In this document: one piece after another, positions 23,655 through 33,662 of the stretch | Position numbering within the stretch: position 1 is the stretch's first letter | Layout of the letters: the number at the start of each line of letters is the position of its first letter | NCBI RefSeq assembly: GCF_037126465.1 | Contig: NC_088202.1 | Coordinates: 121,782,123-121,846,122, forward strand | Source of the DNA: Ornithodoros turicata | Taxonomy: Eukaryota > Arthropoda > Arachnida > Ixodida > Argasidae | Direction: 5' to 3' | Length of the DNA: 64,000 nucleotides | The notes under the pieces: generated by a model | Told to the model about the DNA's origin: nothing | Seen by the model: the letters and a program-made list of their open reading frames with translations, nothing else | Databases searched by the model: none | Made by a program: the position numbers and the translations under genes

Positions 23655-23824
23655 TCACCTTAAAAGCATCACAGTTACAAATATGACGGATTTCACGTCA
23701 CATAGATTCACAAACTTGTCACGCGACACCATGCAGCAATATCTGAAACACGAATTTCCGGCATCGCATAGACAGCTCACGGGATTTTCCATGTCCGCGC
23801 AATTTTTCACCTCACATGCCGTAG

Positions 23825-23857
<33 letters not shown>

Positions 23858-24031
23858 TGGAATGCATAATCTGCGGATGATCGCGACGCACGGGCCCAAC
23901 ACGCGCCGATATAGACACATCAAAATATCGCGCACCTTCCAGGTCATCACCATGTCGACAACAGGAGAGCTCAACTTACCGTGGTGAATGCCAGCCGCAC
24001 ATAAAACTAGATAGCCGGAACACAGGCGCAT
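23655..24031 (-). CDS. Candidate two-exon small Cys-rich protein gene (left arm)
   Basis: Proposed exon 1 runs 24031-23980 from an ATG about 37 bases beyond a TATA-type motif and ends at a consensus donor (CG then GTAAGTTGA). Exon 2 runs from 23824, after a TG-rich tract ending TAG, to a TGA at 23655-23657. Exon 1 encodes a short, fairly hydrophobic N-terminus that could be a signal peptide. Exon 2 encodes eight cysteines, including one adjacent Cys-Cys pair, and a hydrophobic C-terminal end. The acceptor is weak because the tract is TG- rather than pyrimidine-rich. The right arm carries a second copy disrupted by a transposon. I do not recognise the family and propose no function. Confidence 0.35.
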
Positions 24032-24067
24032 AATACCCCTCCCGGTCCGTGTCCCAACATGTTGGGG

Positions 24068-24083
24068 CCATCTGTTTTATATC
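24068..24083 (-). promoter_or_regulatory. TATA promoter motif GATATAAAACAGATGG, copy 1
   Basis: Sixteen-base motif with a TATAAAA box, 37 bases upstream of the proposed exon-1 ATG of the Cys-rich gene. It is followed by the palindrome CCAACATGTTGG at about 24055-24066. The same motif occurs at 24185, 28112, 33647 and 33764. Confidence 0.6.
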
Positions 24084-24184
24084 AATGCTCGCTTGTTTCC
24101 GCATACTCCCATGGCTGTAAATCACGTTTTTCGAGTCATCGTGCTTTTGAGGATGAGCCCACTTCATGCCACAACATGTTCGAG

Positions 24185-24200
24185 CCATCTGTTTTATATC
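24185..24200 (-). promoter_or_regulatory. TATA promoter motif, copy 2
   Basis: Identical 16-mer, again followed within four bases by an AACATGTT palindrome. It lies about 117 bases upstream of copy 1, suggesting a duplicated promoter. Confidence 0.55.
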
Positions 24201-24617
24201 AAAGCTTCCGAAGTTTGGGGTTGTAACTCATGTTTTCCGAGTCATCGAGCTTACTGCCACTCGTATTAAAACGTATACCATAAGTAAACTGTTCTGCCTG
24301 ATCAGACAACTATATGTGAAGAAAAAAATCCCTATACGAGCCCACGTTAAAGCAGACCACCTATTTTACATCATAGCCTGTTCATTTCCACATGCTGAAA
24401 CAAGCTTTCTGTAACCAAAAACAAAGGGTTCACTTATGCAGTTTGGTTTCCAAGAAGGTCCAAATCAGTTATCAAAGTGCCCCAAACATGTGCGCGTGCT
24501 GCATATCACGGGCTGTTCCTGCGTGATTGAAAGTTTGTATAAACAAAATATGTCCCAACTATCCTACCGCAGTGCGCCACCACTATGCACGGTCTAAAAA
24601 TAACCATCTTCAGGGGT

Positions 24618-24777
24618 GCTTTATATAAAAGTCACGATATATACGACTCATTTGAGTTCCTTGAAGCTACTTGTTCATACGACGGTCGACTCCGGGTCAA
24701 GCGCACAACGAGGAAGGTACGTCTTACTATTGTCTTTAAGGTGAGGAATGTTAGGTAAGAGTTGTTCTCATTTTCAG
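24618..24777 (+). promoter_or_regulatory. TATA promoter and 5'-UTR intron of central unit 1
   Basis: GCTTTATATAAAAGTCACG at 24618 is a strong TATA box. About 95 bases on, AAG then GTACGT could be a donor, and TTCTCATTTTCAG ending at 24777 an acceptor, giving a 61-bp intron before the reading frame. The same TATA phrase occurs at 25934 and the same acceptor phrase near 27870, marking three related units. Confidence 0.55.
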
Positions 24778-24822
24778 CTCATTCGGTGCGTGTAGAAACT
24801 TGCACTGAGAAGTAAGCAGGAT

Positions 24823-25148
24823 ATCTAATCTGTTTTCGAGAAGCTGGATAAACTAAAGAAACCCGGTGATGGGGACATTCAGAAACTGAGCATTGTTTCG
24901 GAGAATGAAAAGCTGGACGTGTTGGACTTACGCAAGGTGGACACTGTGTACGGGAGGCGGTATACGTGGAACTACTGAAGGAAAACGATAAACGCGTAAA
25001 GGTGTACCTACCCAGTAGTTTTAAGCGATTCACAGATGAAGAGTTGCAAGAAATGCGTGAATTACCAGATCTGAAACTAGAGAAGGAGAGACTCATGGAT
25101 GGAGTCGCATCGCCCGAAATCATCTTTACTCCCGCGAAGAAAAAGTGA
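24823..25148 (+). pseudogene. Central gene family 1, copy A (broken)
   Basis: Compared with the copy at 27929, this reading frame has lost its start (ATC in place of ATG at 24823) and has a one-base deletion near 24950 in a GGGGAGG run. Downstream a 60-codon frame (24966-25148) encodes a charged protein with the phrases VKVYLPSSFKRFTDEELQEM and ASPEIIFTPAKKK before the TGA. A polyadenylation signal AATAAA follows at about 25202. The VYLP-F---DEE pattern feels familiar from uncharacterised arthropod proteins, but I cannot name a family. Confidence 0.5.
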
Positions 25149-25209
25149 CGCGTCCCAACGAGACCATCGAAAGTGTGCATGCCATATGTAATCATCAGTA
25201 TAATAAAAA

Positions 25210-25930
25210 TACATGTATTTCCTGTTTTAAGAGAAAAAATGCTGTGTTGTATGATTCGTAGTGACGGATAAGGGAGCTATATAGATAGGATGATACGATA
25301 GGAAGCAATATAGATAGAATTATATGATAGGGAGCTATATAGAAGGATTATAACACATATTTATTTATTTAGAATACTTCTGACATTAAAAATGTCATAG
25401 AAGGAGTGGCATACAAAGTAACAGGTAATACACTGAACAACTGAACAGTGACACTACATTGTTGTAGCTGCAATATGAATAGTAATGTTATAAACAGACT
25501 AAGATGTAGATCAACTAAGCGATGTATAGTTTGCGGAGAGCGATATAGAACAAAGGATACCAGGCTTTTTTAAATGCAATTTTATATCATATGCCAAACG
25601 TAGATTGTTCTGCTCGATCAAACAAGTCAGAGCATTATGGAAAGAAGAAACAGCTCCCCTTTATACAAATCACGGTGCGTGCATGCTAACCATATCATAG
25701 CTTGTTTCAGCGTGCTCAAACAAGTTCTGGCTTTTAGTAGAAATAATCTCCTGTAAAAGAAGTTTTTTACGGAGTTTTGGTTTCCCGGGAGTTCCAACGG
25801 GGTTATCGCACTGCTTATGGCATCCTACCCTTTATATGAGCACCTGTAGCTAACCCTCTCTGCATGGTACAACATGCGCTCATGTGCACGGGCCAACCAG
25901 TTTATGTCAGAGTTTAAAAATAGTCACATC
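25210..25930. other. Spacer between central units 1 and 2
   Basis: Short repeats of ATATAGATAGGA/GGAGCTATATAG type at 25275-25345. From 25362 a TTTATTTATTTAGAATACTTC phrase resembles the 3' end of the LINE at 62893. The stretch 25590-25930 is weakly similar to the sequence preceding unit 1 (24250-24610), consistent with tandem duplication of whole units. No gene is evident. Confidence 0.4.
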
Positions 25931-25933
25931 GAG

Positions 25934-25960
25934 GCTTTATATAAAAGTTGCGATATATAC
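25934..25960 (+). promoter_or_regulatory. TATA promoter of central unit 2
   Basis: GCTTTATATAAAAGTTGCG followed by ATATATAC repeats the unit-1 promoter almost exactly, and the following GAAGCTACTTGT phrase is shared too. Confidence 0.55.
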
Positions 25961-26107
25961 ACAACTCGTTCCAAATGTGCACTTCAAGAAGCTACTTGTG
26001 TGAGATTCCTGAGCAGACTCCAGAGGTTGTGAGGAAACTGAACTATTATTTGTTCTCATTTTGAATACATTCTGTGTGCCTGAGCACTGAAAAATGCAAC
26101 TATTAAT

Positions 26108-26276
26108 GCGTTTGACTTACGCGAGATCGCAACTATGGGGTGGGGTGAGGCGTGGGACTCCTCGCGGTAAATGACACGTATAATGGTGCAGATTTGTAGA
26201 AATTGTCGAATCTAACACTGGAGAGATTCAAGAATGGTAAGAGGTCCCCCGACATAATCTTCACGAAGAAAAGTGA
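26108..26276 (+). pseudogene. Central gene family 1, copy B (degenerate)
   Basis: Traces such as GTTTGACTTACGC near 26120 and a C-terminal segment LERFKNGKRSPDIIFTK near 26220-26270 align with copy A. Stops and frame changes lie between them, so this is a decayed paralogue downstream of the unit-2 promoter. Confidence 0.45.
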
Positions 26277-26364
26277 TGAGCAGCGACTTGACAACTGCAA
26301 AAGTGCGAAGGCCGGTAAATAAATACGCGTATTTGCAATTTTAAAATACAATGTGTCGTGTGAG

Positions 26365-26694
26365 ATGGATCAGCTCGTATGCAAACGCATACCGGCAGAT
26401 TTACAGCGCCTAAACAACTTTTTAAATGGACACGGAGAAGAGAGTGATTTTAGTGACATTTTGAGAGCTATTCCCGTGCGGAGTACTCATAAAATAAGAC
26501 AGTTTGTGCGATACAAGTTGGAACTGTTGGAGCGATATAGAAACGGAGAACCCATCAACGAGACAATCATAAATGCCGGATTTTCCATCCCCGTGATGCG
26601 TGACTACTGGAAAAAGAACCACACGAGCTTGGACATGGAGGGAAAGGAACAAGTTGTCTCCACGTTAGAAGACGTCCTCGCTAAAGTGTTGTGA
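26365..26694 (+). CDS. Hypothetical 109-aa protein
   Basis: The frame is open from a GTG at 26353, but the first ATG is at 26365, giving 109 residues to the TGA at 26694. The protein is charged, without a signal peptide or membrane segment, and reads as helical, with phrases such as KIRQFVRYKLELLERY and PVMRDYWKKN. It is the longest intact frame of the central segment and lies on the same strand as family-1 copies A and B. No family is recognised. It might be expressed as a second exon or cistron of unit 2, since no separate TATA box is obvious immediately upstream. Confidence 0.45.
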   Translation: MDQLVCKRIPADLQRLNNFLNGHGEESDFSDILRAIPVRSTHKIRQFVRYKLELLERYRNGEPINETIINAGFSIPVMRDYWKKNHTSLDMEGKEQVVSTLEDVLAKVL

Positions 26695-26699
26695 ACAAA

Positions 26700-27205
26700 G
26701 GACACCATGTTTCTAAGCCACAAACAACATTTCCATCATCTTCATTGATTTTTAGCTGTGAGATTATTGGAAAACAGGGATACAATGCTTTTCAACCACA
26801 AATCATGAGTTTGCGTTCCCGCATGCATTTACTTACGGAATGAGTCGCACGAATATGTCCATTGTTCACAAAATATCAACTTGACTTGTGGGAAGCGTAC
26901 GCCTTTTTTGTGACATAAAGTTCACACGAAATAAATTATGGAATGGAGCAACCACTATTTTTATGATACAAAACAAATCCCCCTCGCGAACGCGAAGAGA
27001 CCAACTACGTGCGGTAAGCATATTGCCCCTTGGGTAGATAGAAGGTATCTAGTGACAGCGCGAAATCATCATTGTTTACGCACATTGAGTCAGTGATCAT
27101 CCATAGATCTTTTATGCAAAAAAGTTTTTTTGCCGAAGCGTTGTACAGCTTCACTCAATAGTTTTTTGATGCAAATAAACGTTTATTTGCTGAAGCGTTG
27201 TACAG
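26700..27205. other. Non-coding spacer
   Basis: Contains AATAAA near 26930 and a direct repeat with GCCGAAGCGTTGTACAG (about 27133) and GCTGAAGCGTTGTACAG (about 27190). No gene seen. Confidence 0.4.
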
Positions 27206-27207
27206 TT

Positions 27208-27480
27208 TCACACAATCCTTGGACAGATGAACCGGCCGCTCGCTTCGTAAATCATACAACAACATTGATTCCACCGACAGACCAGCATGCGTAGCAGAAG
27301 GAGAGCTTGAAGGATATCTACAGGTACGATGTCTTCGTAGCCCAACCTCTTCAGAACTACATCGAGATTACGCGATATTTTGATTAGAAATGAGACTCCT
27401 TGTTCTCGCTCGATTTCGTAGTACACGCGTAAGATCTTGTCGACGGATGCGTCTGAATCTTTTGTTGATGAAAGCTTCAT
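27208..27480 (-). pseudogene. Central gene family 2, copy A
   Basis: The minus-strand frame contains DKILRVYYEIEREQG and RNLDVVLKRLGYEDIVPVD, then ILQAL. It is paralogous to 28429-28720, which reads DEILRVYHEIALEQG and RDLDVVLKRYGYRDISGID, then ILQAL. Upstream homology (ATGGTCCTCGATGTT, about 27545) is in a shifted frame, so the full-length gene is broken. The family is unknown; the pattern suggests a small helical protein. Confidence 0.45.
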
Positions 27481-27574
27481 ATATATTCCTTCCGCACTTC
27501 CTGTTCAGGTACCGATTTGAAGAAGGTAGCTACAACATCGAGGACCATGTGTCCTACAGAAAATGTGTTTTTCA

Positions 27575-27811
27575 TCAGTTCTGTGAACTGAGGGAAAGAA
27601 AAGAAATCGATTTACCCCTTCTGCTATCGAACACCATACCTTGTCGATGTGCTATCTCGAATGGTGTGCGGTGGGAGCTCGAACTGAATGGCACCTCGTG
27701 TTGCCTATTTATAGATATAGAGGGAGAGTATTTTCGCATCGCTTCCATCAGGCTTCGAAAGTACCTTCTTCCCCATACTTTGTTTTTGGGTTTCTTGATC
27801 GTTTTATCCAT
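27575..27811 (-). CDS. Possible 5' exon of central gene family 2, copy A
   Basis: A basic 78-codon frame starting MDKTIKKPKNKVWGRRYF. Its nucleotide sequence aligns loosely with 28790-29060 upstream of family-2 copy B (shared GAAGCGATG and AGCTCCCACC phrases), which is why I list it. Coding status is uncertain; nothing is recognised. Confidence 0.22.
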   Translation of the reverse strand: MDKTIKKPKNKVWGRRYFRSLMEAMRKYSPSISINRQHEVPFSSSSHRTPFEIAHRQGMVFDSRRGKSISFLSLSSQN

Positions 27812-27928
27812 GTGTGGTTATAGATACGTGATGTCAACGTCCCAAGATGAGGAAAGTTAGGTAACAGTTGTTCTCATTTTCAGTTCATTCGGTATGTGTA
27901 GAAACTTGTATTGAGAAGTAAGCAATAT

Positions 27929-28078
27929 ATGTCATCGGTTTTCGAGAAGGTGGATAAACTGAAGAAACCCGGTGATGGGGACACTCAGAAAATGAACATT
28001 GTTCCGGAGAATGAAAAGCAGGACGTGTTCGACTTATGCATGGTGGACACTGTGTACGGGGAGGCGGTCATGGGATAG
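27929..28078 (+). pseudogene. Central gene family 1, copy C (N-terminal part only)
   Basis: A 49-codon frame from ATG at 27929 to TAG at 28076-28078 matches the first half of copy A with the start codon and GGGGAGG run preserved. It then diverges abruptly after VYGEAV, so only the N-terminal half was duplicated. An upstream acceptor-like TTCTCATTTTCAG ends at 27883 as in unit 1. Confidence 0.45.
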
Positions 28079-28111
28079 GGCAACCCCCACTGGCCATATT
28101 TTTTAGGCTAC

Positions 28112-28127
28112 GATATAAAACAGATGG
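28112..28127 (+). promoter_or_regulatory. TATA promoter motif GATATAAAACAGATGG, central copy
   Basis: The same 16-mer found twice in each arm, here in the centre and pointing right, away from copy C and toward the opposing family-2 copy B. The downstream palindrome is absent. Confidence 0.45.
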
Positions 28128-28428
28128 ATAGCTAGGCGCATGCGCTTTGATGACCATATAAGAGCGTGCAGGAAGCACGGTGCTCGACTTGGATAGCTCA
28201 GAAGGTAACTGTTCTTGTCTATGCATAGTATGCAAAACCCTCACTATACATTGTTGGTAGCACGTGCACAGTGGGGTGATCGTTCGAAACTGTCTGTTCA
28301 TGCATTCAAATTTTTTTGTGTGGGCAAAATAGCTTTATTTTACGTAAGGATTACATAGTTTCACCCGATCTTTGGGGGACAGCTATCCGCTTCGTACATG
28401 ATACGACAGCATTCATTCCAGTGGTAAA

Positions 28429-28720
28429 CTAAGACTGTAGCAGATGGAGAGCTTGAAGAATATCTATGCCCGAGATGTCTCTGTAGCCATATCTCTTTAG
28501 GACTACGTCGAGATCGCGTGATAACCTGGATAGATTCGCATCTCCTTGTTCTAGCGCAATTTCGTGGTATACTCGTAGGATCTCGTCCACAGCATCGTCT
28601 ACCCTATCGATGGTGGTGAATCTTTTCCCGATGAAAGCTTCATAAAGCATCTGCGGTACTGCATCTTCCGGAATTCAACCGAAAAACGCCGTCAGAACAT
28701 CGAGGACCGTTCGCCCTACT
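28429..28720 (-). pseudogene. Central gene family 2, copy B
   Basis: The frame to 28429 encodes EAFIGKRFTTIDRVDDAVDE, ILRVYHEIALEQG and DLDVVLKRYGYRDI, ending LHLLQS. In-frame homology to copy A continues upstream (SVGRTVLDVLTAFF) but is interrupted by a TGA near 28677. The C-terminal half is better preserved than in copy A. Function unknown. Confidence 0.45.
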
Positions 28721-28729
28721 GAAAATAGT

Positions 28730-29518
28730 GCTTTTGATTAGACTTGCTCGGCGAGGATAAAATCGCAATACATTTTCTAATACGGCTGTCAAGTTGCATA
28801 GTGTGTGCCAGGTGAGTGGTGGGAGCTCAAGTGCAACACTACGCACACACTACACTACACCGACGGATAGAGTGCAAATGAGCTGCGCGGTTGAGGAGTT
28901 TCTCAGTTTCCGCTAGATGAAGCTTCAGCTTGCTTGAGCACGTAGAAGAAGCGAGCTGTGTTATAAAACGGATGGCTCCCACGGCCGTCTAGATGAAGTA
29001 GTTTTCACATCGCTTCAAAAGTATTTTATTCCATACGTTTTGTCGCGTGTTTCTTAAAGATTCTTCTTTTTTCCTGCATATTCTGCTGTTTCTGATTGTT
29101 TCTCAGAAAGTGCATGTGACAAGCTCGCGCATGCGTTGAATCTGTGTGTCATTGTCATCCTTACTGTTCTTTTATGCTGGATGTTTTCTTTTTCTGAGAT
29201 GGATGTGTCCATAATGTGACAGATGTGTCCATGTATTGCCTTTTGGCCTTTGGGTTTCTAACAATAAACAAAAAAAAGTTTAGTGCATTTTGAATCCGTA
29301 TTTCTGCGTGTGTGTTCCTCGGACTTGTAAGTACATTGTTTAGTGGGGAGCTATTGGAAAAAATATGTCTTAAGCTTCAGTACATGGCAACTTTTCTCAA
29401 TCATAGATATAGAAAACATTTTCCCCCTATTCTGGTGTAGAGGAAAAAGCTGTTAAGTTTCACAGCATAGCATAGCATCCTCGCGTAGTAAGACTCCGAG
29501 AGGTGGGCTTCACCTAAT
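28730..29518. other. Centre-right spacer
   Basis: Upstream region of family-2 copy B on the minus strand, with T-rich runs at 29060-29100. No other gene seen. Confidence 0.4.
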
Positions 29519-29692
29519 GCTTACGTGCTGGAAACCAAACTGCATAAGCAAACCCTTCGTTTTTGGTTACACACACACACATAGAGATACGATGATGAGA
29601 TGGGCCTGATGCCGGCCAGCAGGCTGGGCGCTGCCCCAGTGCCACTTGTACGTTATGAGAGATGATGATGGATATGATAAGGGGTCCGGTAA

Positions 29693-30712
29693 TCAAAGCA
29701 GGGTGGAGAGGCCTGTTGATGACAATAAGTCCCAAAGGTGACGCAGACCTTGGCGTGTATGAGCTGGACTGGACCATGGGCCCAGCACCTTGCCTATGGT
29801 AAATGGGCGATGATCGATCGCATGCAGTTCGTGCTGCAAGATCGCACGCTCCCGCTGGTAGTTCGGGCAGTCCATAAGTAGGTGGTGCAGGTCTGCACGC
29901 ACACTGCATGCTGCACAAAGGTCCGATGACGCACGGCCAAGACGCTGCCTCATAACTGGTGTGAATGCAACATTCAGCCGCATGCGGTGAAGCAGGGATG
30001 CGTAGTGTCGCGGAAGGCGATGAGGAAGCGACAGTGAAAGAGAAGGATCCATTGCGTGGAGCAGAGAGTAGGGTACAATGTCATGCAGCCACTGTGATCT
30101 TGTCTTGTCTGCAGACAGAGAACGGACGAGGGCCTGACGATCACCTTTGGGCAAGATGATAGAGTGGGCTGAAGCTACATGATGACCCCGCAGGGCCGCC
30201 CGGTCGGCCTCTTCATTGCCGGGTACGCCGACATGACCAGGTACCCGCTGTAATACTATGCAGTGGCCCAGGTCCAGCAGCTCCTTGTAAGTTTCAAGTA
30301 CGTCAGCAACAATGGACATGAGAGGACCTCGAATGCCCATTGTTGCGAGGCATTGGATAGCAGCTTTCGAGTCTGTGTAGAAGACCCATGGCCGAGCTGA
30401 ACACTGCAGGAGCTTGCGCATGGCAAAGAGCAAAGCATGTAGCTCAGCACATGTTGACGACGTCAGATGCGAGAGACGGAAGATACCAGTTATGTCTTCG
30501 GACGGAATAATATAGGCGCATGCAGAGCTGGATTTTGTGGACGAGCCATCCGTAAAAACAGGAGTAAAGCCTGCATACAGCTCGCTCATCATATCCAGTG
30601 TGAGCGCCTTGGACACACCTGCAGCGACATCCTCCTTTCTCTGCAGAACGGGAACGGATAGTGAAGCAGATGGCAGAGGGAGGGTCCAAGGTGGAGTTGA
30701 ACGCGCCTGGGG
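29693..30712 (-). pseudogene. LINE RNase H and C-terminal knuckle (remaining end of ORF2)
   Basis: Residue patterns FTDGSSTKSS (about 30555), CAELHALLFAMRKLL (about 30450), YTDSKAAIQCL (about 30370) and VPGHVGVPGNEEADRAAL (about 30230) form an intact RNase H catalytic set. Then come HYASLLHRMRLN and a C-terminal Cys/His segment (CAACSV, HHLLMDCPNY) near 29870. The open frame extends upstream to 30853, but beyond about 30712 it overlaps the endonuclease fragment in another frame and is not RNase H. Confidence 0.8.
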
Positions 30713-30713
30713 T

Positions 30714-30975
30714 TCAACTTGAAAACGTTTCAGGTGAGGCTTTAGCTGTTGACTTGTGTTGTGTGAACACCAAGGCGGCAGTAAAGTCGTCTCGGACGCA
30801 CAAGATAGTACGACTTCCAGAGGGTTTGCCCAGCGTAAAAACAGTGTATCCACTTAGACGAAAACTGGAAGGAATGTAGGCTTCGCAGATAGCTAGCACA
30901 GGTGTCTGGTACTTCAAGAGGAATGGTTTCAAATCGGGCAGCTTGTTGCGAAGCCCGCGTGGGTTCCACTGGACG
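30714..30975 (-). pseudogene. LINE endonuclease N-terminal fragment
   Basis: The minus-strand frame reads FVQWNPRGLRNKLPDL, then AICEAYIPSS, the typical start of an APE-type LINE endonuclease (QWN and the E of the catalytic pocket). Homology ends at about 30714 and passes into RNase H, so most of EN and all of RT are deleted. Confidence 0.7.
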
Positions 30976-31008
30976 AAGTAGCCGACTTAAAGACCAACTC
31001 CATCCTTA

Positions 31009-33146
31009 CTAGGGAAAGAGGTCCTTCAGTGCTAGGAAGGCCCTCACTTCAGCCAGCTGGGAAGTCCCTGGGAAGGCAGCTACAATCGCAGTCAGCGCAG
31101 ATAGGAACAACGGCAAGAAAGACCTAGTGAGGCCGTCACTCCCAGTGGCTGTTGGGATCGCGTTGGGCTGCACCTGTGCAGGCAAATCAGTCTCTCGGGG
31201 CCGGGCGGCCTCCGCATAACTACGGCGGTTACGTATGCCAGTTGAGGGGACTGTTGAAGAATTCTGGTCAGCGGGCGCAGAGGGGCGGACGGGAGGTCGC
31301 GAGCTTCCGCGTGCACGCTTCACTTCTGAAATGAGTGGCTTCTTTGGCTTGGAGACCGAGGGGCGCTTGAGGTCGCACGACTCATACGGGGCCTGAAACC
31401 GTCTTGAAGCCCTTGCTTTCATGACACAGCGTGTGTCTGAAGCTGCATGAGGTCCACCGCAGTTTGTGCACTTAGGTTGCCGGTTGGCAGCGCAGTCCTT
31501 GATACTATGTGGCCCAGCACACATCTTACAGCGAGATGCGCTACTGCAGTTGTGCGCCAAGTGTCCGAATCTTTGACAGTTGAAGCACTGTACTGGCGCC
31601 CCAGTATATTCTTGTACGTTATACTGATTAAATCCAAGAGGGACTGTCTGTGAAAGCTTCATGTGTGACTGGAATGTCAGGATAACCGTACGAAGGGGGA
31701 AGAACATGTCACTCCCATCCGGCTCGTAAATGTGCCGCACTTGTCGTCTTGCCGATATCACTCCAAACGGTTTCAAATATGTGGAGAGGTCCTCGTCACT
31801 GTAGGGGAGAGAGACATTAGAGGTCTTCCCGAGGTTCATTGTGTAGGATTTTGCCACGTGCACTTCGACGCCTGAGCCAGCCACAGACTTCAAAGCCAGC
31901 AGATTTGCCACGGCTCCCTCGGATGAGACGAAAACGCACATACTGCCATCTTGATTGAGGCGATGCTTCCCGATGGCCTCTTGCGCAGCGGCTTGAATTT
32001 CATGTGCTACGGTGTTTGGGTTCATGTTCCAAAACGACTTGCTCGGTTCTGAGGGTCGAAACACAACAGGAATGCCGTCGGGTCGGTTCTTCTTGTAGGT
32101 GACCAGCTTGAAGGGGTCACCAGAGCTTTCCATTTCGATGTCGGCTCCCTCGGATGAGACGAAAACGCACATACTGCCATCTTGATTGAGGCGATGCTTC
32201 CCGATGGCCTCCTGCGCAGCGGCTTGAATTTCATGTGCTACGGTGTTTGGGTTCATGTTCCAAAACGACTTGCTCGGTTCTGAGAGTCGAAACACAACAG
32301 GAATGCCGTCGGGTCGGTTCTTCTTGTAGGTGACCAGCTTGAAGGGGTCATCAGAGCTTTCCATTTCGATGTCGGCTCCCTCGGATGAGACGAAAACGCA
32401 CATACTGCCATCTTGATTGAGGCGATGCTTCCCGATGGCCTCCTGCGCAGCGGCTTGAATTTCATGTGCTACGGTGTTTGGGTTCATGTTCCAAAACGAC
32501 TTGCTCGGTTCTGAGAGTCGAAACACAACAGGAATGCCGTCGGGTCGGTTCTTCTTGTAGGTGACCAGCTTGAAGGGGTCATCAGAGCTTTCCATTTCGA
32601 TGTCGGCTCCCTCGGATGAGACGAAAACGCACAAACTGCCATCTTGATTGAGGCGATGCTTCCCGATGGCCTCCTGCGCAGCGGCTTGAATTTCATGTGC
32701 TACGGTGTTTGGGTTCATGTTCCAAAACGACTTGCTCGGTTCTGAGAGTCGAAACACAACAGGAATGCCGTCGGGTCGGTTCTTCTTGTAGGTGACCAGC
32801 TTGAAGGGGTCACCAGAGCTTTCCATCTTTCCATTTCGATGTCGGCTCCCTCGGATGAGACGAAAACGCACATACTGTCATCTTGATTGAGGCGATGCTT
32901 CCCGATGGCCTCCTGCGCAGCGGCTTGAATTTCATGTGCTACGGTGTTTGGGTTCATGTTCCAAAACGACTTGCTCGGTTCTGAGAGTCGAAACACAACA
33001 GGAATGCCGTCGGGTCGGTTCTTCTTGTAGGTGACCAGCTTGAAGGGGTCACCAGAGCTTTCCATTTCGATGTCGGCACGGCTGTCCTGTTGGGAGCCGT
33101 CGTAAGACTCCGTGCTAGATGACCATGCAGGTGAATGAGGAGACAA
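31009..33146 (-). pseudogene. LINE ORF1 (gag-like, three CCHC knuckles) with 77-residue repeats
   Basis: The natural start is probably the ATG at 33144-33146. An 8-bp tandem duplication (CTTTCCAT, near 32825) shifts the frame, after which a 620-codon frame (32871-31009) runs to the end. The N-terminal part is a 77-residue block (PFKLVTYKKNRPDGIPVVF, ending MCVFVSSEGADIEME) present five times. The C-terminal part carries three zinc knuckles between about 31610 and 31430 (CFNCQRFGHLAHNC, CKMCAGPHSIKDC, CTNCGGPHAASDTRC). Such proteins bind LINE RNA. The repeat number is abnormal for this family. Confidence 0.82.
31912..33067 (-). repeat. Five tandem 231-bp monomers within ORF1
   Basis: The boundary phrase CATTTCGATGTCGGC recurs at 32131, 32362, 32593, 32832 and 33063, giving spacings of 231, 231, 239 and 231 bp. 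The 239 reflects an 8-bp duplication. Since 231 is a multiple of three, monomers stay in frame and each encodes the same 77 residues with few changes. Monomers include the ATG of the encoded block. Confidence 0.93.
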
Positions 33147-33646
33147 AATGGTTTATAGGTATAGGTATGGTTTAGGAGACAAAAGGAGACAATGGTGGAG
33201 ACAACGTTTGTCGTTGTTGGGGTTTTGGAATCACCGCGGCGGTCCACAGGAGACCGACTGCGACCCAAAGACCTCTGGCCCGTCGGGGAGGGACTACACG
33301 CCCCTCGTACCGGAGGCATTCGTTGGGCGATTGCGCGCCGTGTACTTTAGAATAATAATAATAAACAGTTGAAATTACAGAGCAGAAGAATGTACGACCG
33401 TTTTACTTGGCTTCGTCGTCTTCGTCGTCAGACGTGGTTACAGAAAGCTTGTTTACCATGTGGAAATGAGCAGGCTATGATGTAAAACAGGTGGCCTGCT
33501 TTGACATGGGTTCGTAGGGATTTTTGTCTTCACATAGAGTTGTCTGATCAGGCAGAACAGTTTACTTTTGGTATACGTTTTAATACGAGTGGCAGAAATC
33601 TCGATGACTGGAAAACATGAGTTACGACCCCAAACTTCGGAAGCTT

Positions 33647-33662
33647 GATATAAAACAGATGG
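33647..33662 (+). promoter_or_regulatory. TATA promoter motif, right arm copy 1
   Basis: GATATAAAACAGATGG, followed by GAACATGTT. Mirror of 24185-24200. Confidence 0.55.

Larger units (their letters stand above)
22688..24452 (+). repeat. Left arm of the large inverted repeat
   Basis: Contains degenerate internal repeats around the phrase ATGCTATG(C/G)(A/G)GTGAAGC, a CA microsatellite at 23826-23856 and the better-preserved copy of a two-exon Cys-rich gene on the minus strand. Transcription from its TATA motifs would run outward, toward 22688. Confidence 0.78.
29571..33434 (-). mobile_element. Internally deleted LINE (CCHC ORF1, EN start, RNase H) inserted in the right arm
   Basis: The inserted block is bounded by TGGTTAC at 29564-29570 and 33435-33441, a 7-bp target duplication. 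Removing it restores the arm homology to 24390-24440. On the minus strand the order is a 5' region with tandem monomers, ORF1 with zinc knuckles, an endonuclease N-terminus, then directly RNase H and a C-terminal knuckle. The 3' end is an AC/GT simple tail at 29571-29580. The RT is missing through an internal deletion at about 30710, so the copy is non-autonomous. Confidence 0.85.

Noticed and set aside
23826..23856. CA microsatellite translated as a Cys-Val repeat protein
   Set aside because: The repeat is better explained as intron sequence before the proposed exon 2.
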